DNA of 11,820 nucleotides, from positions 1 to 11,820 of the forward strand of contig JAAHHL010000118.1 in NCBI GenBank assembly GCA_010672185.1. Reading direction: 5' to 3'. A model generated the notes under the pieces. The model searched no databases. It saw only the letters and a list, made by a program, of their open reading frames with translations, and was not told where the DNA came from. This DNA is from Caldora sp. SIO3E6. Its GTDB lineage: Bacteria; Cyanobacteriota; Cyanobacteriia; Cyanobacteriales; Coleofasciculaceae. Each line of letters opens with the position of its first letter. Within the stretch, counting starts at the first letter, position 1. The translations under genes were made by a program, and so were the position numbers. Positions 1 to 6,939 of this stretch are shown piece by piece.

Positions 1-1573
1 CCCGATCTGCTTGGAAACTTTGGAAATAACGAAGAGCCTCTTTAATCGCAGTCGGACTAGGCTGATCTTTCCCAGAAGTTGGTTCGAGCAATAGTGCAAT
101 TAACTGTCGGTAGGCTGGTTCGACATTCTGCCGGAAATCAAAATACTGGTCTGAGTTGAGTTCTCTTAAGGTGGAGGGTATTGTTCCTGTATTTTCACGG
201 AAATTATCAATGGCTTGAGCTGTTAACTTGTAACTATCTAGAGCCTTTTGCCGATTACCTTCAGCTTTCCAAAGACGCGCTAGCTGCCAATGCCACTGAT
301 AAGTAATATCTGAGGCGTTAATAGACTGAGCTAGTTCGAGAGCACGGTACGTTAATTTTATAGATGTTAACCTATAATCTTTGGCTCGTTCAGCTTGCTG
401 GTGGTTTGCCAATAGCCAGCCCCAATATTCATACATTCCAGCTAAGTTACCAACGGCATAGGATTCGGTTCTCTGAGCGTCTGCTAAAGATTCTGCATCG
501 GCAACAGCTTGTTGGAGAAGCTTTTCGATCTCCTCCCAAGAGGGAACATTATCTACAGCTACGCCATGATATTGTGGTTTGAGACAAGCTATACTCTTAG
601 CCAGCTTAATCTGAGCGTTAACTTTAAAGTGGCTAGTTTCGGAAAACTGAGATAGGTCAATTTTTGGCCACAAGTTTCTGGCATCATCTAGTTGCCCCGA
701 ATCCACTTGTAACTTTAACTGATTCAGCTGGATGTCAGTTTTGTTGCGTTGGGAAGGAGATTTAGCGATCGCTTGCTCATAGTTAGCCATAGCTTGGCTA
801 TATTTCTCTGAAACTTCTTTGGGCAAAGATGTTTGTTCACAGCGCCAGGGAAAATAGTCGTACTTGGTAGTAGGATCGTCTTGGAGGATACGAATTCTTC
901 GAGCTTGAGCACTGAAAGTATTGCCTAAACTGGCTAAGGTACGACTTATCTCTTGGTTAATCTCTTGGTTAGGTGGCAATCTTTGGGCTGTTTCTAGGCT
1001 TTTTTTGATTGTCTCTTCTGACTTCTGCAAATTAAAGCTACGCAGTACTTCTCCCATAACTCGCAACCCTCTCACCTTGGTAGGAGAGTCAGGAAATTTT
1101 GGGAAAGATAATGTTTTTTCTAGATGTTCTCTCTTAGTCTCAGCATCCTGATAGCGGCCTAAAGCCTGCAAAGCTTCAATTTGGTAAATTTGATTATCGA
1201 TTATGATCTGTTCAGGTTGATTTAACTGACGATAGAGTTTCGCCACCTCTTCCCAGTTGTTCAGAGCCGCTTGGGGCTGTCCCAAGATTAACCGAGAACG
1301 GCCAAGATTGGTTAGACTGGTAGCTAAATCTTCCCATTTTTTTTCAGTTCGGAATAATTCGGCAGCTTTTTCTAGGTATTCTGCCGCTTGAGCAAAATCC
1401 TCAGCTTGGTAAAATACTTCTGCTTGTTGAAAGTATTGCTGGGCAGTAGAGTTAGCTATGGTAATTTGGGAAAGTGCTGGCAAGATTGAGGAACTCAAAA
1501 AAATTCCTAGTAGGAACCACAATAGTACCATCTGTTTCAGTAGATACCCTTTTTTATTCCACCCAATTTTCAT
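1..1573 (-). CDS. Secreted TPR protein, N-terminal part of a probable CHAT-domain protein (runs off the left edge)
   Basis: An uninterrupted minus-strand frame runs from ATG at 1571-1573 to the window edge, giving 524 codons without a stop. A basic n-region (residues 1-14) and hydrophobic stretch (about 15-32) form a signal peptide ending near LPALS. TPR-like helical pairs follow: about 43-76 (AQQYFQQAEVFYQAEDFAQA), 83-116, 124-157, and more degenerate ones to about 465. The visible end (about 478-524, FDFRQNVEPAYRQLIALLL) resembles the linker that precedes the CHAT (caspase-like) domain in cyanobacterial TPR-CHAT proteins, which are often found beside filamentous-haemagglutinin/ShlB secretion genes, as here. 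The CHAT domain itself would lie beyond the window, so this assignment is inference. The start overlaps vapC by 20 bp. An internal ATG at 1529-1531 would still leave a short signal peptide and remove the overlap; I prefer 1573 for its basic n-region. Neither has a clear Shine-Dalgarno. Confidence 0.8.
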   Translation of the reverse strand, partial: MKIGWNKKGYLLKQMVLLWFLLGIFLSSSILPALSQITIANSTAQQYFQQAEVFYQAEDFAQAAEYLEKAAELFRTEKKWEDLATSLTNLGRSRLILGQPQAALNNWEEVAKLYRQLNQPEQIIIDNQIYQIEALQALGRYQDAETKREHLEKTLSFPKFPDSPTKVRGLRVMGEVLRSFNLQKSEETIKKSLETAQRLPPNQEINQEISRTLASLGNTFSAQARRIRILQDDPTTKYDYFPWRCEQTSLPKEVSEKYSQAMANYEQAIAKSPSQRNKTDIQLNQLKLQVDSGQLDDARNLWPKIDLSQFSETSHFKVNAQIKLAKSIACLKPQYHGVAVDNVPSWEEIEKLLQQAVADAESLADAQRTESYAVGNLAGMYEYWGWLLANHQQAERAKDYRLTSIKLTYRALELAQSINASDITYQWHWQLARLWKAEGNRQKALDSYKLTAQAIDNFRENTGTIPSTLRELNSDQYFDFRQNVEPAYRQLIALLLEPTSGKDQPSPTAIKEALRYFQSFQADR

Positions 1574-1958
1574 ATTGCAGGTTCTGGATGTGTTGAAAAT
1601 GCTTGATATTGGCGGTAGCTACTGTGTAGTTATAACACAGGGCTGTTGCTCCGATAAAAAGATCTATAGGAGCCACTACCAGTCCTCTATTTCTGAGGTT
1701 ACAGTACACCTCACTAGCAGTATTGGCAATCGCCTCATCAAAAGGAATGACTTCGCTGATTTGTGTAAGCTGCTCAAACTGCTGCATCTTTTTGTGAGCA
1801 TCTCGATAAGTCAAACCACTTTTGATTTCGTAGTAGGTGAAGATTGAAAAGGAGATGTAGGGATAGTGCTGGCGGTAAACTCGAAATTTCTCAACAATAG
1901 GGGCATCGCCACGTAAGAAGTAAGACAGAATATTAGTATCCAGTAGACATTGTTTCAT
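1554..1958 (-). CDS. vapC: VapC-like PIN-domain toxin (putative ribonuclease)
   Basis: A 134-residue PIN-domain protein, the usual length of VapC toxins. The family cuts RNA (often tRNA or rRNA) at a Mg-dependent site of three or four acidic residues. Visible here are the N-terminal LLDTNILSYFL motif (D7), YYEIKSGL (E44), and PIDLFIGATAL (D99). The C-terminal TANIKHFQHI segment (N117) fits the usual T-x-N-x-x-x-F motif, although its fourth acidic position is not obvious. The start overlaps the antitoxin stop by 4 nt (ATGA, 1955-1958), indicating translational coupling. Its 3' end overlaps the following TPR/CHAT-type gene by 20 nt if that gene starts at 1573. The protein has no signal peptide, so it acts in the cytoplasm, unlike its exported neighbours. 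The catalytic core looks intact. Confidence 0.88.
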   Translation of the reverse strand: MKQCLLDTNILSYFLRGDAPIVEKFRVYRQHYPYISFSIFTYYEIKSGLTYRDAHKKMQQFEQLTQISEVIPFDEAIANTASEVYCNLRNRGLVVAPIDLFIGATALCYNYTVATANIKHFQHIQNLQYENWVE

Positions 1959-2176
1959 CGCTCACGAATACCCTCCAAGTCCATTGCGCGGTTTGCTTCA
2001 ATATTGCCAATAATGTCATCGATCAGGTCAGGGTTATCAGATGCCATTCCCGCGAAGTCCATAAAATCAACAGGCGATCGCTTGGCTTTGAGAAAACGTA
2101 GGAAGTTAAGCACCTCTTTAATCACAGGTGACGGAGCAGTTTCCAGTTCTTTGAGCAGCTCTTGTTTTGGTGTCAT
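1955..2176 (-). CDS. vapB: VapB-like antitoxin (DUF2281-type)
   Basis: A small acidic protein of about 73 residues directly upstream of vapC, overlapping it by 4 nt. The N-terminal part (PKQELLKELETAPSPVIKEV followed by LNFLRFLKAKR) matches the helical DUF2281-type antitoxins common in cyanobacteria. The C-terminal tail (about residues 40-73, ending ANRAMDLEGIRER) is the kind of flexible segment that wraps and neutralises a PIN toxin. Two ATGs are possible, at 2182 and 2176. A GGAG at 2185-2188 is only 2 nt from the first but 8 nt from the second, so I choose 2176; the longer form adds only M-T. The family normally also represses its own promoter as a toxin-antitoxin complex. That is family knowledge; no operator could be identified here. 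Confidence 0.82.
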   Translation of the reverse strand: MTPKQELLKELETAPSPVIKEVLNFLRFLKAKRSPVDFMDFAGMASDNPDLIDDIIGNIEANRAMDLEGIRER

Positions 2177-2202
2177 TGTCATCGCTCCATAGGTTACTTT
2201 CT

Positions 2203-2231
2203 ATTTTATCGTAGTGTAAATATTCAACCAA
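2203..2231 (-). promoter_or_regulatory. Possible vapBC promoter
   Basis: On the minus strand, TTGGTT (2226-2231) and TAAAAT (2203-2208) are separated by 17 nt and lie about 30 nt upstream of the preferred vapB start. The -10 matches the consensus at 5 of 6 positions, the -35 only at 3 of 6. It would let vapB-vapC and the TPR/CHAT gene be transcribed independently of tpsB, whose stop is only about 90 bp upstream. This is a pattern match only. Confidence 0.3.
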
Positions 2232-2265
2232 ACTTGATATAACACAGCCTTCACACCCTAACCAA

Positions 2266-3144
2266 TCAAAAATCCCAACGTACAGAGAAATGTAACCCGT
2301 TTTCTTGCCATGTTCTATTTCTTGAATCCACAGAGACTAAAGGAACACCCCAATCGAGGCGAGCCGTAAAACTATTACCTTGTTGCCACTGCACTCCTAA
2401 ACCAACAGCAGCTAACAAATTAGGGTCAGTATCTGGTTTATTAGAATTATTCCAACCTGCTCCCATATCAATAAAAGGTATTAGTTGAATTACATAGTTA
2501 CGCATTGACTGTTGTCTCAGACTAGGAGATTCATCTTCTTCGGCTCCCATCTCCGTTACGGCGATAGTTTCTAAGTGACCTTCGATAACGTCGATCACAA
2601 TTACTACGGATTGTTCTAGCTGAAAGTCTTTCGGGATAAGAGGAGTTGCACCGGTGGTTTTATATCCTTGCTCGTGATAAAACTTAGTTACCTCATGAGC
2701 AATTTGATACAATTGCTCAAAAGAGATAGATTGATTAGCGATATCCAGAAGTGAGGCTTCCTGATCAAAAACCTGACTATTTTGGACTGCTTCTGCTAAT
2801 CTTGCTGAAGAGAAGACAGTATTGCCCTTAAATTCAAACCGCTCCACCACCAGATTACCAGGTATCAACTGATTTGGTCTAATCAGATCTGGAAAGTCTA
2901 GTAAATTATTTGGCAGGGAAGGAGGCTCTTCAAAATTTTCGGGAAGAGAAGGTTCCTCTCTGGGGAGATCCCCTGGTTGCAGGTTATTCCTTAGGGAAGG
3001 CTTGGGACTGTTATTGGGAATTATTTGAGCTAAAACGGTTTCCGCTTGAGCAGGACTGGTAGTAAGACCACTGGTGAGAAGAGCTAAGGTTAAAGAAAAA
3101 TCTATCAACCAAAGCTTGGTAGGAATATTGTAGCTAAAGCCCAT
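2266..3144 (-). CDS. TpsB (ShlB/FhaC-type) two-partner-secretion transporter with most of the beta-barrel deleted
   Basis: A 292-residue protein whose two ends match the outer-membrane transporter that secretes TpsA proteins. In order: signal peptide (1-34, cleavage near SPAQA); a proline/acid-rich linker (about 45-90); a POTRA-like domain (about 98-200, VVERFEFKGNTVFSSARL through YHEQGYKTTGATPLIPKDF to VVIVIDVIEGHLETIAVTE); then, directly, the terminal barrel strands (about 218-292, VIQLIPFIDMGAGWNNS, TARLDWGVPLVSVDSRNRTW, LHFSVRWDF). Family members are usually about 550-600 residues, with a second POTRA and a 16-strand barrel. Those 250-300 residues are absent here while the frame stays open, so the gene looks internally deleted in frame. 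It can hardly form the normal pore, so it is probably a pseudogene or needs another transporter. It lies downstream of tpsA, separated by 333 bp rich in repeats. Confidence 0.85.
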   Translation of the reverse strand: MGFSYNIPTKLWLIDFSLTLALLTSGLTTSPAQAETVLAQIIPNNSPKPSLRNNLQPGDLPREEPSLPENFEEPPSLPNNLLDFPDLIRPNQLIPGNLVVERFEFKGNTVFSSARLAEAVQNSQVFDQEASLLDIANQSISFEQLYQIAHEVTKFYHEQGYKTTGATPLIPKDFQLEQSVVIVIDVIEGHLETIAVTEMGAEEDESPSLRQQSMRNYVIQLIPFIDMGAGWNNSNKPDTDPNLLAAVGLGVQWQQGNSFTARLDWGVPLVSVDSRNRTWQENGLHFSVRWDF

Positions 3145-3184
3145 AAGTTGGTAAGAGCAATATTGGAGAATACAACCTGTTTAA

Positions 3185-3424
3185 TAATGAATAATGAATA
3201 ATGGATAATGGATAATGGATAATGGATAATGGATAATGGATAATGGATAATGGATAATGGATAATGGATAATGGATAATGGATAATGAATAATTACAAGA
3301 AGATTCAAACTTTGCTTGATTGAATATAAGGAAATCTATTGGCACTTTTTTTTCCTAAAAAGGAGAAGTTTTAAACCAGATTGCTCAATTATCAATTATC
3401 AATTATTAATTATCCATTGGTAAA
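3185..3424 (+). repeat. Composite dispersed repeat, copy A (starts with a TAATGGA heptamer array)
   Basis: The block starts with 15 heptamers at 3185-3289: two TAATGAA, twelve perfect TAATGGA (3199-3282), one TAATGAA. A 22-nt segment (3316-3337, starting TTGATTGA, ending GAAATCT) follows, then a T-rich run with CCTAAAAAGG, TTTAAAC, alternating AATTATCAATTAT units and a terminal CATTGGTAAA (3415-3424). All these blocks recur in the same order in copy B (9314-9474) on the other strand. It occupies most of the tpsA-tpsB gap. STRR-type heptamer arrays are known in filamentous cyanobacteria. A minus-strand open frame of 67 codons here only translates the heptamers and I do not call it a gene. Confidence 0.85.
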
Positions 3425-3438
3425 ATTCGCTTATTTCG

Positions 3439-3471
3439 AGATACCCGACTTCTTCAAGAAGTCGGGTATCT
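3439..3471. repeat. Perfect palindromic hairpin just after tpsA
   Basis: A 33-nt near-perfect palindrome with 16-bp arms (AGATACCCGACTTCTT and its exact complement) around a single C. It ends 6 nt past the tpsA stop codon. It resembles the AAGAAGTCGGG-type palindromes scattered through cyanobacterial intergenic DNA. It could stop transcription or protect the tpsA transcript end, but no U-tract follows on the minus strand, so a classical intrinsic terminator is not supported. Confidence 0.7.
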
Positions 3472-3477
3472 GAACAC

Positions 3478-6312
3478 CTAACACCTACTAGCAGGAACAG
3501 CTTTACTTGGGAGACTAATATCCTCCCTGGCTATACTCTCATCAACATTGGCAGTTTCTTTTGAAATTACTGGGGGAGAATCCTGCTCTAAACTAGGAAG
3601 AGGGATCCAAGTACTGACAGTAGTATCAAAAATATCTTCTGGAGCAGGAGGATAGCCTCCCTCTCCAACAGAGGAAAATTCAACATATTCTCCTTTTTTA
3701 CCGACTTGACAACCCTCAATTAATTCAACTTCAACTGGCGGTTCCAATCGATTGAGTGGTTCTTCTCCAGGCTGGTTGTCTAAGAGCAGATCGATATTGA
3801 CTTCACCATCCCTTCCCTGTTCAGAACTAGCAGTAATCTGGCTCGGATCAGGATTCAAAATCCCCGAAACCTTGATATTAATGTTGCCTCCATCTCCGGT
3901 AAAAGCATTGGCAGCAATCTCACTATCTCCCTCAGGGAAAGTAACAAGAAAACCTTTTTCAGCATCAATAAAAATATTGCCTCCATCACCACCGGACATT
4001 GCCGTACCTGCGGTGGCAGAAATTTGGCTATCGTTGCGTAGCACCAACAACTTTTGTACCTGAAGCTGAATATTGCCCCCTGCTCCAGAAATTGTTTCTG
4101 CCTTGATACTGCCATTGTCAAGTTCAAGAGTGTCAGCGATAATTTCTATATTGCCCGCCTCACCAGAACCGAAAGAAGCTACAGAAATCTCTGCACCATC
4201 TTTGATCATCAATCCTTCAGTAAAGATCTGGATCTCTCCACCAGCACCTGTAGCTACAACTTCTGTCAAATCTGTACGCCCGGAAGTAGCTAAAAAACTA
4301 CTGGAGAAAGAGATATCCGTTGATTTCCCTTGCAACTCGATAGATTCAGCATTGATGGTTAAAGTTCCTCCCCTGCCAGCACCGGCAGTCCCAGTAGTAA
4401 TCCTCCCTCCCCCACTCATCATCAACTTCGTTGTAGTAATGCTCAAATCTCCTGCATCGTTGTCACTAAAAGTAGTAGTACCAAAGCCGCTAGAAACTTT
4501 CCCGTCGGCTGAAGTGCCAGCTATTTCTATATAGTCGGCATTAACAGTTACATCTCCACCTTGACCACCCAATGGGATAATCGTAGAAGCGAGAGAAGCA
4601 CCACTGTTATTAACAATTACCCCTCCATCATGAATAATTAGCTTCTCTGTATCTATGCTTAGTTGACCTCCTGGCCCATTACCAAAAGTCGTATTAACAT
4701 AAATACCAGTACCAATTAGTTGCTCAATAGTACTTTGAGTCCTCAATATTTCCACAGACTCAGAAGCCTCGACTAATACATCACCGCTGCTGCCTTCCGC
4801 GATGGTAGCGGAGATAAGAATACCTCCTTCATGGATTTTTAATCGCTGGGTATTAATCTCAATGTTGCCTGCATCCCTGCTGTCACCAGTACCAGTGATT
4901 AAACCAGACTGCTTCAGTTCTACCGAGTCTAAAGCATGGATGATGATATTGCCCCCATCCCCTTGATTAGAGGTGATATTCCAGACTGCTGCACCCTGTT
5001 CTAAAATGAGCTTTCCTGTCTCAATCACAATATTTCCCCCAGAGCCAGAGCCACTGCTGCCACTAATCAAACCGTTTTGAGCATCTTCTAAGCCAGTCAT
5101 TCTAGTTAAGGGAGGCTCTAAATAGTTTTCTTGAAAATCGGCAAACCCAGTACCGCTCAATTTTACCGATTCCGTAGCGCGAATCCTCAAGTCTCCACCA
5201 GGACCTGAGCCAACGGTGGCAACGGTGATAGCGCTGTCATCAGTGACTGCTAACTCCCCCGTGTCAATAAGCACGTTTCCACCACTGCCTCTACCGGAAG
5301 TAATACTCGATATACCGCTCCGAATTTGAGCATCAACAGAAGTTCCGCTGACTACTACTCTTTCCTCGGCGTAGAGTGCAATATCCTTTCCTGCTTCTGA
5401 ACCCTGATTATGAGAAAAAATGTGTGCGCCATCAACTAGGGATATTTGCCTCCCCCAGAGTTGAACCTCTCCTCCTTCCGTACTAATTTGAGCTTCACTT
5501 AGCTGAATATCAGCAAAACTCTCTACTTCTTCATATCCCAAATTCAAGTTGGTTGCCGTAGGATTTAAGGTAACTACTCCCTCCCCCACCGCAGCAATCT
5601 CAACGCTTCCCCCTTGGGAGAGTAACTGACTGCCCTCGAACAACACTTCACCACCAACGAAAGCCAGGTGCTGCTCTGGCTCTAGTTGCCAAGGAAAACT
5701 CAATTCGCTATTCCGATTAACTCCAGCTTGATTAATAATTGCCGCTGGAGGTCCTCCTTCAAAAACCAAACCAATGGGTATATCAACGTCAATATCTAAC
5801 AGAGGAACATTTTGGGGATTAGTTCCACTAAACTGATGCCCCCCCGGTAACGAAATGCTATCAGCCGTATTAGGTACAAATGAGCCTTTCATATCCAAAC
5901 GGAAATTGAGTCCGAATAAGATACCGTTATGGTTAGAGAAAATTAAGTTAGCATCACCAATTACCCCCAATGTCCCAAGTAACTGAGAAGGATTATTGCC
6001 AGTCACTCGACTGAAAATAGTTCCAGCCTCTGAGGGGTTGATAAAATAAGCAGCTTTTCCTTCATTGATATTGAATTCCAAGAAACTATGGAAAAGAGCG
6101 GAACCACGAAGTGCCCCACCTCCAATATGATCCAATTGGGGGTGAATAGGAATGACTAGAGATGGTTCGTTCCCTAAAGTATTATCGGGAATAATTGCAG
6201 GGTTCTCAGCAACAGGGGCGATCGCTTGAGCTGTTTGCACCGCCAACAGATTAACTGTGCCCCCTAAACCAATAGTTATTCCTGCCACCTGAGCCAGGAG
6301 TCCTAATTTCAT
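3478..6312 (-). CDS. TpsA, filamentous-haemagglutinin-type exoprotein of two-partner secretion
   Basis: A 944-residue exported protein. Residues 1-30 form a signal peptide (ending AVQTAQA). Residues about 45-190 are the TPS (haemagglutination-activity) domain that engages TpsB: LFHSFLEFNINEGKAAYF, RVTGNNPSQLLGTLGVIGDA, ILFGLNFRLDMKGSF. Residues about 200-860 are a long series of right-handed beta-helix repeats of the form GGxIxIxxxxLxLxxGAxI and SVELxG, rich in G, S, T and N. A C-terminal cap (about 862-906, GCQVGKKGEYVEF, GGYPPAPEDI, TWIPLP) matches cyanobacterial TpsA ends; about 38 further residues end in SRC. The protein should form a surface or secreted fibre for adhesion or contact. An oddity is SNHNG at 126-130 where the family has NPNG. 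No strong Shine-Dalgarno is seen before the ATG. The cognate tpsB lies downstream but is internally deleted. Confidence 0.92.
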   Translation of the reverse strand: MKLGLLAQVAGITIGLGGTVNLLAVQTAQAIAPVAENPAIIPDNTLGNEPSLVIPIHPQLDHIGGGALRGSALFHSFLEFNINEGKAAYFINPSEAGTIFSRVTGNNPSQLLGTLGVIGDANLIFSNHNGILFGLNFRLDMKGSFVPNTADSISLPGGHQFSGTNPQNVPLLDIDVDIPIGLVFEGGPPAAIINQAGVNRNSELSFPWQLEPEQHLAFVGGEVLFEGSQLLSQGGSVEIAAVGEGVVTLNPTATNLNLGYEEVESFADIQLSEAQISTEGGEVQLWGRQISLVDGAHIFSHNQGSEAGKDIALYAEERVVVSGTSVDAQIRSGISSITSGRGSGGNVLIDTGELAVTDDSAITVATVGSGPGGDLRIRATESVKLSGTGFADFQENYLEPPLTRMTGLEDAQNGLISGSSGSGSGGNIVIETGKLILEQGAAVWNITSNQGDGGNIIIHALDSVELKQSGLITGTGDSRDAGNIEINTQRLKIHEGGILISATIAEGSSGDVLVEASESVEILRTQSTIEQLIGTGIYVNTTFGNGPGGQLSIDTEKLIIHDGGVIVNNSGASLASTIIPLGGQGGDVTVNADYIEIAGTSADGKVSSGFGTTTFSDNDAGDLSITTTKLMMSGGGRITTGTAGAGRGGTLTINAESIELQGKSTDISFSSSFLATSGRTDLTEVVATGAGGEIQIFTEGLMIKDGAEISVASFGSGEAGNIEIIADTLELDNGSIKAETISGAGGNIQLQVQKLLVLRNDSQISATAGTAMSGGDGGNIFIDAEKGFLVTFPEGDSEIAANAFTGDGGNINIKVSGILNPDPSQITASSEQGRDGEVNIDLLLDNQPGEEPLNRLEPPVEVELIEGCQVGKKGEYVEFSSVGEGGYPPAPEDIFDTTVSTWIPLPSLEQDSPPVISKETANVDESIAREDISLPSKAVPASRC

Positions 6313-6553
6313 ATCCGTCTGCCTGTTTTAATTAATGGATGCTCTTGATTAATACTTTGGGCAGAAAAAAATTATTTATGCACCAAATACTGACTAAAAA
6401 AGTAAGTTCCTAAAAACCAGAAAGGTTTGCTAAGTTTTTGTTTTTCTTAATAAATGGTTACAATTGAAAACAAAAATATATTCAGGGATTGTTGAATAAA
6501 GACAGGAGTCATGCTATGCAAATATTTTAAGCTTTTTGGACGCCAAATATAGC

Positions 6554-6604
6554 GTTTCCCATTGAGATGAGAAACAAGGTTCTTCGCCTTGAGAAATGGG
6601 GAAT
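6554..6604. other. Compound stem-loop in the tpsA upstream region
   Basis: An outer stem pairs GTTTCCCATT (6554-6563) with AATGGGGAAT (6595-6604): ten pairs, two of them G-U. An inner stem pairs CAAGG (6575-6579) with CCTTG (6587-6591) over a 7-nt loop, with an internal loop between the stems. It could be a leader element of tpsA, part of the 3' end of the upstream transcript, or a decayed palindromic repeat. It is described from pairing alone. Confidence 0.35.
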
Positions 6605-6699
6605 AGTCTGTGAAAAATCCCATGGCGAATTATAGAGCATTAACTCAAAAATTGTTAGCTATTATTAACTAGTTATTAACTTTTACTTGTTACTCTTCA

Positions 6700-6760
6700 G
6701 GAAGAAGGCAGGAGGCAGGAGGCGAGGGAGGAGGAAGGAGGTTCCAAGGAGGTAGGAGAT
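6700..6760 (+). repeat. Purine-rich tract with degenerate GGCAGGA-type units
   Basis: Sixty-odd bases that are almost entirely A and G on the plus strand, with tandem GGCAGGA/GGCGAGG-like steps degenerating into GGAGGA. It resembles GGCAGAA-type heptamer arrays seen between cyanobacterial genes. On the minus strand it lies about 390-450 nt upstream of the tpsA start. Confidence 0.5.
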
Positions 6761-6897
6761 ATGTTTCTCCCATTCAATTGGGGGCGCGAAGCGCTCCTCA
6801 GGAGCTCTTCAGAAACTCAATATGAAAAGCGATGACCAAATCATTTGATATGACTAGTTTCTGGCTTCTTTTTGGACTGAAGTCCTACTACTGCTCA

Positions 6898-6939
6898 TTA
6901 TCAATTATCCATTATCAATTATTAATTATTAATTATTAA
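6898..6939. repeat. AT-rich heptamer array overlapping the end of the membrane fusion gene
   Basis: Six consecutive 7-nt units on the plus strand: TTATCAA, TTATCCA, TTATCAA, TTATTAA, TTATTAA, TTATTAA. The same units occur in copies A and B of the composite repeat. The array runs 11 nt into the coding sequence of the membrane fusion protein and supplies its stop codon and last residues. Confidence 0.75.

Larger units (their letters stand above)
6313..6928. other. Intergenic region between the membrane fusion protein and tpsA
   Basis: This 616-bp stretch holds no credible gene. It should contain the tpsA leader and promoter at its low end, but I could not pick convincing -35/-10 boxes. Visible structure: a compound stem-loop (6554-6604); a purine-rich tract with GGCAGGA-like heptamers (about 6700-6760); a small palindrome (GCTCCT-C-AGGAGC, within 6787-6810); a GGACT-GA-AGTCC hairpin near 6873-6884; and an AT-rich heptamer array at its high end. 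No tRNA or known riboswitch pattern was recognised. Confidence 0.6.

Noticed and set aside
1458..1847. 129-codon plus-strand open frame opposite vapC and the TPR gene
   Set aside because: vapC on the other strand has clear PIN motifs and proper coupling to vapB; the plus-strand frame has no recognisable motif.
3185..3289. CRISPR-like array
   Set aside because: The units are 7 bp and contiguous with no unique spacers, so it is a heptamer tandem array. The same applies to the arrays at 9433, 11611 and 11701.
3105..3308. Minus-strand open frame with repeating IIHYPLS units
   Set aside because: It is simply the translation of the TAATGGA heptamer array; seven-base units read as a 7-residue periodic peptide. 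There is no other coding evidence.
3752..4534. Several plus-strand and alternate-frame open frames opposite tpsA
   Set aside because: They are shadows of the repetitive beta-helix coding sequence, low in complexity and without domain features.
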